DNA of 64,000 nucleotides, taken from assembly GCF_008691045.1 (NCBI RefSeq), contig NZ_VMSO01000003.1, positions 62,001-126,000 of the forward strand. The letters run 5' to 3'. This DNA comes from Mediterraneibacter catenae. GTDB lineage: Bacteria > Bacillota > Clostridia > Lachnospirales > Lachnospiraceae. The notes under the pieces were generated by a model. The model ran no database searches, was not told where the DNA came from, and worked only from the letters and a program-made list of their open reading frames with translations. Of the stretch, positions 1 through 7,928 are shown in pieces. Position 1 is the first letter of the stretch; the number at the start of each line of letters is the position of its first letter. A program made the translations under genes and the position numbers.

Positions 1-150
1 CATGCTGACCGTCTGAGCTGCAGCGTCCATCTGTTCCTGCTGCTCAGCCTGTCTTTTTTCAGCTCTTTTCCCGAAAAAGTACAGTGCGATGCAGGCGGCG
101 ATGAGGACAATCAGGATGACGATCATCACAATGGTGAATGTACTAGGCAT
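1..150 (-). CDS. Small membrane protein, 3' end cut by window edge
   Basis: The first 50 codons are read on the minus strand from an ATG at 148-150. A good AGGAGG ribosome site lies just upstream on the gene's strand. The N-terminus is one hydrophobic membrane segment (about residues 5-25, rich in Ile, Val and Leu, ending in LYFFGKR). A charged, Gln/Glu-rich stretch follows and could form a coiled coil. This architecture resembles small single-pass proteins conserved in Lachnospiraceae, with the C-terminal part in the cytoplasm. The function is unknown. The frame is still open at base 1, so the protein continues outside the window. Confidence 0.6.
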   Translation of the reverse strand, partial: MPSTFTIVMIVILIVLIAACIALYFFGKRAEKRQAEQQEQMDAAAQTVSM

Positions 151-255
151 GTTGATACCCTCCTAAACCTTAGTTTTTCCGCTTTTGCGCACATAGTATT
201 TTAACATTGTTTCTGGACGAGTGCAAGATAATAACCGCATTTTAAAGGTTTAGGG

Positions 256-285
256 TTTACTTTTCACGGGGAAAACGAGTATACT
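256..285 (+). promoter_or_regulatory. Probable sigma-A promoter for cls
   Basis: A TTTACT -35 (256-261) and a TATACT -10 (280-285) are separated by 18 bp, about 75 bp upstream of the cardiolipin synthase start. A second TATAGT lies a few bases downstream. Read from sequence only. Confidence 0.5.
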
Positions 286-360
286 GTTATAGTAGTGTCT
301 CCGGGCAGGAACAGAGAGGCCATTGCGGCAGCCCCGGACGCACACAAAGGAGTTTGATTT

Positions 361-1836
361 ATGGCAGAAATGATTTGGAACGGAGCGGTGACGGTCTATG
401 ATTTTATTATGGACAACATCGTCATCATTAATATCCTCTTCGCGTTGATTATCGTGTTCTTTCAGAGGAGATCTCCGCAGACGGTATGGACATGGCTTCT
501 TCTGCTTTATTTTATACCGATACTCGGTTTTATCCTTTATCTGGTCATCGGACAGGACTTTCACAAGAGCCGTATGTTCAAAGCGAAGGAGATTGAGGGA
601 GAACTGAAATATGCCGTGCGGCGGCAGGAAGAGACGATCTATCATAAACGTCTGCGGCTCGCAAATCCCGAGATGGCGCGTTTCAAGGATTTGATATTGT
701 ATAATCTTGAAGCGGGTGAGGCCGTCCTTACAGACAATAATGACATCCGGGTATATACTGATGGTAAAGTAAAATTTCGCGCCCTTATCGAGGAGATGAG
801 GCAGGCAAAAAAATATATCCATCTGCAGTATTACATCATCCGGAATGATGAACTGTGGCAGGAGATTGAGAAAGTCCTTATTGAGAAAGCGAGAGAGGGA
901 GTGGCGGTCCGGGTACTTTTCGACAGTATGGGCTGCCGTACAATGAAGAATAAGGACTGGGAGCGTCTGGAAAATGAAGGAATTCAGGTGGCTGAGTTCT
1001 TCCCGGCACTTCTCGGAAAGCTTCAGCTGCGTGTAAATTACCGTAACCACAGGAAAATCGTGGTCATAGACGGACGTATCGGATTTGTGGGCGGTTTCAA
1101 TGTGGGAAGAGAATACCTCGGGCGTGACAAGAAGTTCGGATACTGGCGAGATACCCATCTGTGCATAGAAGGAGCTGCAGTAACATCTCTCGCGGTGCGT
1201 TTTGTGCTGGACTGGAACTACGCGGCAAAAGAAAATCTGTTCCTTGACGATACATTATTCGAGATTCCGCAGTATACACGACATGGGCGGGATCCGGTGC
1301 AGATCATATCGAGCGGACCGGACTCACAGATCAAGACGATACATGACAACTATCTGCGCCTGATCCACAGCGCAAAAGATCACGTATATATTCAGACCCC
1401 GTACTTTATACCGGATGACTCCATTTTAGATGCATTGAAAATTGCAAGCCGGTCAGGAATCGATGTGCGCATCATGGTGCCGTGCAAGCCGGATCACCCG
1501 TTTGTATATTGGGCGACGTATTCGTATGTCGGGGATATGGTGGCCGCCGGTGCGAAATGTTATGTGTATAACAACGGATTCCTGCATGCAAAGACAATGT
1601 GCGTGGACGGCATGGTGGCCTGCGTAGGGACGGCTAACATGGACATTCGAAGCTTCGGGCTGAACTTTGAGGTGAATGCGGTCATCTACAGCGAGCGTAC
1701 AGTACAGCGCCTGGAGCGTGCCTTTGAAAATGATATGACTCAGTGTACTCATGTCACCAGAAAAGTTTATGATGAGCGAAGTCTTATCATAAAAGGAAAA
1801 GAACAGTTCTCGAGACTTCTGTCTCCACTGTTATAG
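361..1836 (+). CDS. cls: Cardiolipin synthase
   Basis: This 491-residue membrane enzyme of the phospholipase D superfamily would join two phosphatidylglycerols into cardiolipin plus glycerol. Two hydrophobic segments at about residues 17-34 and 42-62 form the usual N-terminal anchor. Two HKD motifs follow: HRKIVVID starting at His230 and HAKTMCVD starting at His409, each with the expected G-G/G-S-x-N region behind it. Length and domain order match the family. The ATG at 361 has an AAGGAG site about 8 bases upstream. The gene stands alone, with the PPIase lipoprotein starting 37 bases after its stop. Confidence 0.93.
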   Translation: MAEMIWNGAVTVYDFIMDNIVIINILFALIIVFFQRRSPQTVWTWLLLLYFIPILGFILYLVIGQDFHKSRMFKAKEIEGELKYAVRRQEETIYHKRLRLANPEMARFKDLILYNLEAGEAVLTDNNDIRVYTDGKVKFRALIEEMRQAKKYIHLQYYIIRNDELWQEIEKVLIEKAREGVAVRVLFDSMGCRTMKNKDWERLENEGIQVAEFFPALLGKLQLRVNYRNHRKIVVIDGRIGFVGGFNVGREYLGRDKKFGYWRDTHLCIEGAAVTSLAVRFVLDWNYAAKENLFLDDTLFEIPQYTRHGRDPVQIISSGPDSQIKTIHDNYLRLIHSAKDHVYIQTPYFIPDDSILDALKIASRSGIDVRIMVPCKPDHPFVYWATYSYVGDMVAAGAKCYVYNNGFLHAKTMCVDGMVACVGTANMDIRSFGLNFEVNAVIYSERTVQRLERAFENDMTQCTHVTRKVYDERSLIIKGKEQFSRLLSPLL

Positions 1837-1873
1837 AACGTCAAAAATTAATATGATAAAAAGGAGAAAGATT

Positions 1874-2953
1874 ATGAAAAAGAAGATTTTAGCTGTAATG
1901 CTGGCTGCAGCGCTGGCAGGAGCACTTGCCGGATGCAGCGGCGAACTGTCTAATGATTATGTGACAGTCACACAGTACAAAGGGCTGGAAGTCCCGCAGC
2001 CGGCTCCGGCAGAGGAAGTGACGGATGATATGGTTGAACAGGTTGTTCAGAGCAACCTTGCCGCGTATGCCCAGAGCGAGCCGGTGACAGACCGTGCGGC
2101 GGAAATGGGAGATACCGTTAATATTGATTATACCGGATACATTGACGGCGAGGCTTTTGACGGAGGATCTGCAGAGGGGGCTGATCTGGAGCTGGGAAGC
2201 AATTCATTTATCGGAGCGACGGATGACTATGAAGGATTCGAAGAGCAGATAGTGGGACATGAAACTGGAGATGAGTTTGACATTAAGGTGCAGTTCCCTG
2301 ATCCATATACGCGTAATCCGGATATGTCAGGTACAGTAGCAGATTTCCACATTGTCCTCAATTCGATTTCTCTTCAGACTACTCCGGAGCTGACAGACGA
2401 GTGGGTTCAGGAGAACAGTGAGGATTCAGACACAGTGGAGGAATACAGGGAAGCAATCCGTTCACAGCTCGAGGAAAGTATGCAGGCATCTGTAGATGCG
2501 GAGCTTACAGACTCCGTACAGACTGCCCTGATGGAAAACGTCGAAGTGAATGAATATCCGGAAGACAGAGTTGAGGAGCTGACGAAGCAGATGACAGATT
2601 ATTATACTCAGCTGGCAGGATTATACGGCGTTGAATTAGGAGAGTTTGTAGAGACATATCTGCAGACTACAGAAGAAGATTTCAATACTCAGATCGATAC
2701 GCAGGTGCGGCAGAGCGTAGCCCTCGAGGAAGCGCTGAAACTGATAGCGTCGAAACAGCATCTGGAACCATCCGAGGAGGAATATCAGGAAGCTATTGCA
2801 GAGTATGCAGAAGAGGCCGGTTTTGACGATGTGGAGGAATACATCGGGCAGGTGGGAGAAGATGAGCTTAAAGCAGCTGTCCTGCGGGATAAGGTGACGG
2901 ACTATCTGGTAGACGAGTGCATTCAGGTGGAGCAGAGCGACGAATCCGAGTAA
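1874..2953 (+). CDS. Trigger-factor-like FKBP peptidyl-prolyl isomerase lipoprotein
   Basis: This 359-residue exported protein has a signal peptide with lipobox LAGC (Cys21), so it is probably anchored to the outer face of the membrane. Residues about 85-175 form an FKBP-type isomerase domain (GDTVNIDYTGYIDG, then a FDGG motif). The helical C-terminal half resembles the substrate-holding domain of trigger factor, whereas the ribosome-binding N-domain is absent. The likely role is folding of secreted proteins, as for PrsA-type foldases; that is inference. I chose the ATG at 1874 over the one at 1853 because AAAGGAGA sits at the right distance and the signal peptide then starts with MKKK. Confidence 0.82.
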   Translation: MKKKILAVMLAAALAGALAGCSGELSNDYVTVTQYKGLEVPQPAPAEEVTDDMVEQVVQSNLAAYAQSEPVTDRAAEMGDTVNIDYTGYIDGEAFDGGSAEGADLELGSNSFIGATDDYEGFEEQIVGHETGDEFDIKVQFPDPYTRNPDMSGTVADFHIVLNSISLQTTPELTDEWVQENSEDSDTVEEYREAIRSQLEESMQASVDAELTDSVQTALMENVEVNEYPEDRVEELTKQMTDYYTQLAGLYGVELGEFVETYLQTTEEDFNTQIDTQVRQSVALEEALKLIASKQHLEPSEEEYQEAIAEYAEEAGFDDVEEYIGQVGEDELKAAVLRDKVTDYLVDECIQVEQSDESE

Positions 2954-3012
2954 AAGGAGATTAAAGGCGGATCAAAATCAAGGATCATATAAAAGGACAA
3001 GGAGGAATGACC

Positions 3013-3885
3013 ATGAAATTAGAAAATCAGAGATTGTGCGTGGAAATCTCGGAAATGGGAGCGGAAATTACAAGAATCTATGACAAAAAGAATGACGCGG
3101 AGCTTTTGTGGGAGGGTAATCCTACATACTGGAAGCGCCGTTCGCCGATCCTGTTCCCGAATGTAGGAAAGACATACCGCAATACTGTACTGATCAACAG
3201 TACGCAGTATCCGACAGCACAGCACGGGTTTGCAAGAGACAGCAAATTTAAGTGCATCTGTGAAAAAGAGGATACCGTCTCTTTTCTTCTTGCGTCCGGC
3301 GAGGAAACAAAAGAAGTTTATCCTTTTGATTTTGAACTGATTGTTACCTATACATTAGATGACAACAGCCTGTGTGTCGGCTGGGAGGTGCGCAACCCGG
3401 GGGATGAGGATATGTATTTTACGATCGGCGGACATCCGGCGTTCCGTTTTGCAAAGCAGGAGGATAAGAAGACGGACTATCTGCTGAAATTTCCCGGATG
3501 CGATAAGCTCAGCTATATCCTGATCGATCCGGCTGAAGCAGCGGCTGACCCGGCGAAGGTGTATACGCTGGAACTGAAAGATGAGTGCTGTCCGGTTACG
3601 GAAGAAATGTTTGAAAATGACGCTTTGATCTTTGATGGCGGACAGATCGAGGAAGTGTGGCTGTGCCATAAGGACGGAACTCCTTACGTGGGGATGAAAT
3701 GCGAGGGTTTCCCGAATTTCGGTATCTGGTCCGTAAAAGATGCACCGTTTGTGTGCCTGGAACCGTGGATGGGAAGATGCGATGATGTGGGATACAGCAA
3801 AGAACTTTCAGAAAAACCGAACGTCAATAAAGCAGCGCCAGGCGAGAGCTTTCGAAAAGAATATATAATAATGGCAGGAAATTAA
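3013..3885 (+). CDS. Aldose 1-epimerase family protein
   Basis: This 290-residue cytoplasmic protein belongs to the galactose mutarotase-like superfamily. It resembles the LacX/YihR branch more than classical GalM. Family features are the early ILFPNVGKTYRN segment, TAQHGFARDSKF, a GGHPAFRF motif with the conserved His, and a C-terminal CLEPWMGRCDD containing the conserved Glu. It would interconvert alpha and beta anomers of a sugar or sugar phosphate; the substrate cannot be told. The second ATG (3013) is preferred because AGGAGG at 3000-3005 leaves 7 bases to it but only 1 to the ATG at 3007. Confidence 0.85.
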   Translation: MKLENQRLCVEISEMGAEITRIYDKKNDAELLWEGNPTYWKRRSPILFPNVGKTYRNTVLINSTQYPTAQHGFARDSKFKCICEKEDTVSFLLASGEETKEVYPFDFELIVTYTLDDNSLCVGWEVRNPGDEDMYFTIGGHPAFRFAKQEDKKTDYLLKFPGCDKLSYILIDPAEAAADPAKVYTLELKDECCPVTEEMFENDALIFDGGQIEEVWLCHKDGTPYVGMKCEGFPNFGIWSVKDAPFVCLEPWMGRCDDVGYSKELSEKPNVNKAAPGESFRKEYIIMAGN

Positions 3886-3891
3886 AAAAAG

Positions 3892-3934
3892 GGACTCATG
3901 ATACGGAGATGATCTGTATCGTAAGTCCTTTTTT
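3892..3934. terminator. Bidirectional intrinsic terminator
   Basis: GGACT-xxx-GATAC pairs with GTATC-xxx-AGTCC around a roughly 11-base loop. Six T's follow on the plus strand, and a run of A's precedes it (T's on the minus strand). It would serve both the epimerase gene and the convergent tetR-type gene. Confidence 0.85.
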
Positions 3935-4544
3935 ATGCCATGAGGAAGTTCAGTGATCCGGGGGGATTATCGGTCCCTTTTTCCAATAAGGCAACGAGTC
4001 CTTCTATGGTTTCCTCGATATTTTCTTTGGTCGATGGAATGATCGTATTGTCCATTTTGACGGTCAGGACGATCAGCACGATCTCGGCCAGTACCTCCGG
4101 CTTATCAAAATGAATTTCTCCGGCCTCGATTGCCTGCTGAATGATCTCGGCCAGCACAGGTTTGAATTCGCTGATAAGATGATTCATATATTTTTGGTGG
4201 AGCAGTGCTTTTTCGGGAGCGCCGACTCCGCTTTTTTCTCCCGACTTCAAATACTCGGTGGAAGCATTGCGGCATGCCTGGAAGATCATGGCCATGCGCG
4301 TGAACGGAGGAATCTCTGTCTGTGAGGACAGACTTTTTGCCGTTGTCAGAGGCTTCTCATAGTTGCGTTCAACCAGTGCTTCGAGGATAGCGTCTTTGGA
4401 CGGAAAATAATAATAGATACTTCCTTTGCCGATCCCTGCAGTCTGAGCAATTTCGCTGACGGAGATCGTCTGAAGCTTTTTGTTTTCCAAAAGCTTCTGC
4501 AGTGAATCAAGTATGAGATCATATTTTTTCTTCTGGTCAGTCAT
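3933..4544 (-). CDS. TetR family transcriptional regulator
   Basis: This 203-residue regulator has an N-terminal helix-turn-helix at about residues 20-50 (ISVSEIAQTAGIGKGSIYYY, then FPSKDAILEAL), the TetR signature. The variable C-terminal ligand domain suggests no ligand. It is transcribed away from the SCP2/hydrolase/condensation/ACP/ligase operon. Three GACC-GGTC-type palindromes lie in that operon's promoter region, so it is very probably the local repressor and probably also autoregulates; this is inferred from position. The start ATG at 4544 gives a normal TetR N-terminus. Confidence 0.9.
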   Translation of the reverse strand: MTDQKKKYDLILDSLQKLLENKKLQTISVSEIAQTAGIGKGSIYYYFPSKDAILEALVERNYEKPLTTAKSLSSQTEIPPFTRMAMIFQACRNASTEYLKSGEKSGVGAPEKALLHQKYMNHLISEFKPVLAEIIQQAIEAGEIHFDKPEVLAEIVLIVLTVKMDNTIIPSTKENIEETIEGLVALLEKGTDNPPGSLNFLMA

Positions 4545-4693
4545 AGTCTCCGCCTTTCCGACAGTGTGTGTCTTTTTTTAGGGATATATTGTAAAGTTCC
4601 AGTCAAGTATAGCATATCACCGGTAAAAGAACCAGCAAGAAAAACGCACAAAAAATGACGGAAAAACAAAAGGGATTTTGATAGTAACGTATG

Positions 4694-4722
4694 TTGACCG
4701 TCAGTCGAAAAAATGGTACTCT
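4694..4722 (+). promoter_or_regulatory. Promoter of the SCP2-ligase operon
   Basis: A TTGACC -35 (4694-4699), 17-bp spacer and TACTCT -10 (4717-4722) lie about 65 bp before the SCP2-domain gene. The first palindromic box begins inside the -35, so a bound repressor would block RNA polymerase. Confidence 0.65.
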
Positions 4723-4771
4723 AACAGAGAAGAGAACATGACCGCTGGTCGAAAAAAGACCGGAGAGGTCG
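4696..4771. promoter_or_regulatory. Three palindromic TetR-type operator boxes
   Basis: Three related boxes are visible: GACCGTCAGTCG (4696-4707), GACCGCTGGTCG (4740-4751) and GACCGGAGAGGTCG (4758-4771). All share GAC(C)-spacer-(G)GTC dyad symmetry and a trailing A run. The first overlaps the -35, and the other two lie in the leader up to the ribosome site of the SCP2 gene. The divergent TetR gene is the obvious binding candidate (inference). Confidence 0.6.
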
Positions 4772-4785
4772 AAAAGGAGGATAAT

Positions 4786-5148
4786 ATGACCTACGCAGAT
4801 ATGTTTTCAAAGGTAAAAGGAATGCTGATAGGGGCAGATGTCAGTGATATCCATGAACATCTCGCATATCAGTTCAATATCACCGGAGAAGCAGAAGGAA
4901 TCTTCTATGCCGAGGTGAAAGACGGACAATTGTATGTGGAGCCTTATGAGTATTTTGACCGTGATGCAATGTTTACATGTAGTGCAGAGACTCTATTCAA
5001 GATTGCGGACGGCAAGACAGATCCGATCCTTGCGGTAACGCTCGGAAAACTGAAAGTAGAAGGAAACATTGATAAGGCACTGAGGCTTAAAGACCTGATC
5101 AACAGCAAAAAGAACGCAGATAAAGCGGAGAAGAAACAGGAAAAATAG
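4786..5148 (+). CDS. SCP2 sterol-binding-domain protein
   Basis: This 120-residue protein resembles the SCP2 sterol/lipid-carrier fold. It has an alternating beta sheet (FYAEVKDGQLYVEPY), then a TLFKIADGKTDPILAVTLGKLKVEG segment typical of the family, and a Lys/Glu-rich tail. Such domains bind hydrophobic acyl ligands in the cytosol. It is the first gene of the TetR-linked operon, so it may hold or shuttle the lipid made or used by the downstream ligase, carrier protein and acyltransferase (inference). The start at 4786 follows AAAGGAGG by 6 bases; the longer frame from 4678 runs through the promoter and operators and is rejected. Confidence 0.75.
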   Translation: MTYADMFSKVKGMLIGADVSDIHEHLAYQFNITGEAEGIFYAEVKDGQLYVEPYEYFDRDAMFTCSAETLFKIADGKTDPILAVTLGKLKVEGNIDKALRLKDLINSKKNADKAEKKQEK

Positions 5149-5186
5149 CAGACAGGAAACGCAGGATAATAAAAGCAGGTGATAAA

Positions 5187-6131
5187 ATGGGTAAGATATT
5201 AAAAGGCGCAGCGGCTGTCCTGGGACTGCTGACTGCGGCGGAAGCCGGAGGCACGGCATATTTTTACAGAAGGACCATGAAACGTTACAATGCCAAGACG
5301 GAGCGCACTATGAAGATGTCAGGTGTAGACTGGGAAAAGTATTTCCCGTTTATGCATGAACGCAGCGACTGGATGATGGAGCAGCCCCATGAAGATGTAT
5401 GGATCACTTCCCACGACGGGCTGAGGCTTCACGGTACATATTTCAAAGGGGACGAAGGCTCTAAAGCCGTAATCTGTTTCCACGGATATACGAGCAAAGG
5501 GCTCAATGACTATGGCAGCCTCTCGTATTATTATCTGAAGCATGGTTTTCGGATGCTTCTGATCGATGAGAGAGCACATGGAGAGAGTGATGGAACATAC
5601 ATCGGATTTGGAACGATGGACCGGCTTGACGGTATGAAATGGATCGAGTGGATGACAGAAAAGATCGGCGAAGATGCACAGATCCTTCTGCATGGTAATT
5701 CTATGGGGGGAGCCACGGTCTGTATGATGAGCGGGCTGAAGCTGCCGCCGCAGGTGAAAGGAATCGTTTCCGACTGTGCGTTCACATCGGCGAAAGATGT
5801 GTTTACCCATGTGCTTCACAGCATGTATCATCTTCCGGCATTTCCGATGATCCAGATCGCGGATAAGCTGAATAAGCGCAATGCCGGATACGGGCTGGAT
5901 GAGTGTAATGCGGCCCGGGAAGTCAGGAAAGCACAAGTGCCGTTTTTATTTATTCACGGAGAAAAGGACATCTTCGTTCCATGCTGGATGTGCGAGGAAA
6001 TATATAAGAACTGCGCTTCGCAGAAAACGAAACTCATTGTCAAGGACGCGGGCCATGGCGAGAGCTATTATAAGGACATGGAAGCTTATGAGGGGGCCCT
6101 GGATTCATTTATCGGAGGAATAATGAAATGA
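5187..6131 (+). CDS. Alpha/beta hydrolase
   Basis: This 314-residue hydrolase begins with a hydrophobic N-terminal segment (about residues 5-24) that probably anchors it to the membrane. The fold is clear: an oxyanion-region CFHGYTSKG, nucleophile elbow HGNSMGG with Ser172, acidic residue in FIHGEKDIFVP at about 259, and His290 in AGHGESYY. It resembles BAAT/YqkD-like serine hydrolases and esterases. In this operon it could release or trim an acyl product from the carrier protein, like a type II thioesterase, or hydrolyse a lipid ester; that is inference. Its stop overlaps the start of the condensation-type gene by 4 bases. Confidence 0.85.
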   Translation: MGKILKGAAAVLGLLTAAEAGGTAYFYRRTMKRYNAKTERTMKMSGVDWEKYFPFMHERSDWMMEQPHEDVWITSHDGLRLHGTYFKGDEGSKAVICFHGYTSKGLNDYGSLSYYYLKHGFRMLLIDERAHGESDGTYIGFGTMDRLDGMKWIEWMTEKIGEDAQILLHGNSMGGATVCMMSGLKLPPQVKGIVSDCAFTSAKDVFTHVLHSMYHLPAFPMIQIADKLNKRNAGYGLDECNAAREVRKAQVPFLFIHGEKDIFVPCWMCEEIYKNCASQKTKLIVKDAGHGESYYKDMEAYEGALDSFIGGIMK

Positions 6132-7534
6132 TGAGGACAAGAAAAGGACACAAAGTGTATCCGCTTACTGTAGCACAGAAATTTCACCTTTACTATGCGC
6201 CGCACTGCCCCAATATGGCAGTTCTGAATATCGGGACGAGCCTGACGATCGAAGTGGAGCTTGACTGGGATCAGCTGAAAAAATCGATCAACGAGGCATA
6301 TGCCAGAAACGAGGGCATGCGTGTCCGTTTTGCAAAAGACAAAGAAGGAACATGGTACCAGTACGTTATGGATCCGGAAGAGAAAGATATCGAATTTAAA
6401 GATTTCTCAAATGTCAGCCTGGAAGAAGCTGAAGCAGAGATGCAGAAGTGGACAACGGTTCCATTCAAGATGTTCGATGCACCGCTGACAAGGGTAGTCA
6501 TGATCAAAATGCCGGACGGCTTTAACGGAGTGTATTTCCTCGGAAATCACATGATCGTGGATGCACAGTCGCTTATCTGTTTCCTGAAAGATATCATCGA
6601 GCTGTACTGTAACGCAAAATATGAAGGCGTTCCGTATCCCAAAGACATGGCTTCCTATATCGAGCAGATTGAGCGCGACTTTGCATATGAGGCAGGCAGT
6701 AAAGCCCAGATAAGAGACGCCGAATATTTCCAGAAAGAGATCGAGAAGAGCGAGCCGATCTACAATGACCTTCACGGGACAGCCAAGCTGGAGTCCATGC
6801 GCGACATGTTCAAGAATCCGGAACTCAGGTCAGCCTTCTGTGTTACAGATGATACAAAGTCGGCTCTCGATATCTTCCATCTGGAGGAAGAGCCTACGAA
6901 GCGTCTGATGGATTTCTGTGAGAAATATCACGTATCCCTGGCTTGTCTCCTTCTTATGGGGCTGCGTACATACTATCAGAAGATGAACGGGTTCGAAGAC
7001 GTGTCTCTCACGACAACGATCGCGAGACGTGCAACTCTGAAAGAAAAGAAATCCGGCGGCACGAGAATCCATTCTTTCCCGTTCCGTACCATTTTCCCGG
7101 AAGATATGAAGTTTATCGACGGAGTGTATGCGATCCGTGACAAGCAGAATGAGTATTTCCGCCATGCAAATTATGATCCGACAGCATATTTTGCATATCG
7201 TGCAAAGACATATCCGCAGCCGAATCCGGGGCTGGGATACGAGCCGATTTCATTGACATACCAGCCGTTGACGCTGAAGGAGAAAGGGCTGGATCAGCTG
7301 GGAGATATCCGGTACAAAACAAAATGGTATCCGAACGGTATCTGTCCGCAGGGAATGTATCTGACAGTAATGCACCGTCCGGAGGATAATGGTCTTGACT
7401 TTAATTTTGAGCATCAGATCAAGGCTGTATCAAGAGAGGAACTGGAATATCTGTACTACTATCTGTGCAAAATCATGTTTAAAGGCGCTGAGAATCCGGA
7501 CCTTACGATCGGGGAAATCATCAAGTTAGTATAG
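6128..7534 (+). CDS. Stand-alone condensation-type acyltransferase
   Basis: This 468-residue protein has the bi-lobed architecture of NRPS condensation domains and of the related alcohol O-acetyltransferase/PapA enzymes. It opens with YPLTVAQKFHL, like the C1 motif. The catalytic HHxxxDG appears as NHMIVDA near residue 140: the second, catalytic His and the Asp are kept, while the first His is Asn and Gly is Ala. No carrier or adenylation domain is fused to it. It is translationally coupled to the hydrolase (ATGA overlap), with the carrier protein and ligase genes downstream. The likely reaction is transfer of a carrier-bound acyl or aminoacyl group to an amine or alcohol; the substrates are unknown. 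Confidence 0.75.
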   Translation: MMRTRKGHKVYPLTVAQKFHLYYAPHCPNMAVLNIGTSLTIEVELDWDQLKKSINEAYARNEGMRVRFAKDKEGTWYQYVMDPEEKDIEFKDFSNVSLEEAEAEMQKWTTVPFKMFDAPLTRVVMIKMPDGFNGVYFLGNHMIVDAQSLICFLKDIIELYCNAKYEGVPYPKDMASYIEQIERDFAYEAGSKAQIRDAEYFQKEIEKSEPIYNDLHGTAKLESMRDMFKNPELRSAFCVTDDTKSALDIFHLEEEPTKRLMDFCEKYHVSLACLLLMGLRTYYQKMNGFEDVSLTTTIARRATLKEKKSGGTRIHSFPFRTIFPEDMKFIDGVYAIRDKQNEYFRHANYDPTAYFAYRAKTYPQPNPGLGYEPISLTYQPLTLKEKGLDQLGDIRYKTKWYPNGICPQGMYLTVMHRPEDNGLDFNFEHQIKAVSREELEYLYYYLCKIMFKGAENPDLTIGEIIKLV

Positions 7535-7612
7535 TATGTGTCTGTGCAGGGCAGAAATGACAAAGCGGGCACATGAGGTAAGAGAATAGAAAACGAAAAA
7601 AGGAGAACGGTC

Positions 7613-7837
7613 ATGTTTGAAAAATTAGTAAATATCATCTGCAATTATGTTGAAGTAGAACCGGAGAATATCCATCCGGAGTCACGTTTTATGGAAGATC
7701 TGGGATTTACGTCTTTCGATTTTATGAGTATGCTCGGAGAGATCGAGGACGAGTTTGATGTGGAAGTAGAGCAGACTGAGGCGGCAAATATCCGCACAGT
7801 ACAGGAAGCTGTCGATTATCTTGAGACGTTGGTATAA
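7613..7837 (+). CDS. Acyl (peptidyl) carrier protein
   Basis: This 74-residue acidic four-helix carrier protein has the phosphopantetheine attachment Ser at about residue 34 in DLGFTSFDFMSM, where the usual DSL is TSF. Helix III and IV residues (EIEDEFDVEVEQ, IRTVQEAVDYL) are canonical for ACPs. It lies between the condensation-type gene and the acyl-AMP ligase, so it is the natural tether for the activated acid. It is not near fatty-acid-synthesis genes, so it is probably a dedicated rather than housekeeping ACP. AAAGGAG lies 7 bases before the ATG. Confidence 0.88.
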   Translation: MFEKLVNIICNYVEVEPENIHPESRFMEDLGFTSFDFMSMLGEIEDEFDVEVEQTEAANIRTVQEAVDYLETLV

Positions 7838-7928
7838 CAGTTCAGCCATATGATATCAGCAGACGGATTTGTGCAGGCTGGATGTAAGGGCCCATGCCGG
7901 TATGGCACGGAGAAAGGAATGTGAAATT

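Noticed and set aside
250..1158. 302-codon open frame on the minus strand across cls
   Set aside because: It is antisense to the clear cardiolipin synthase motifs and has no ribosome site or recognisable family.
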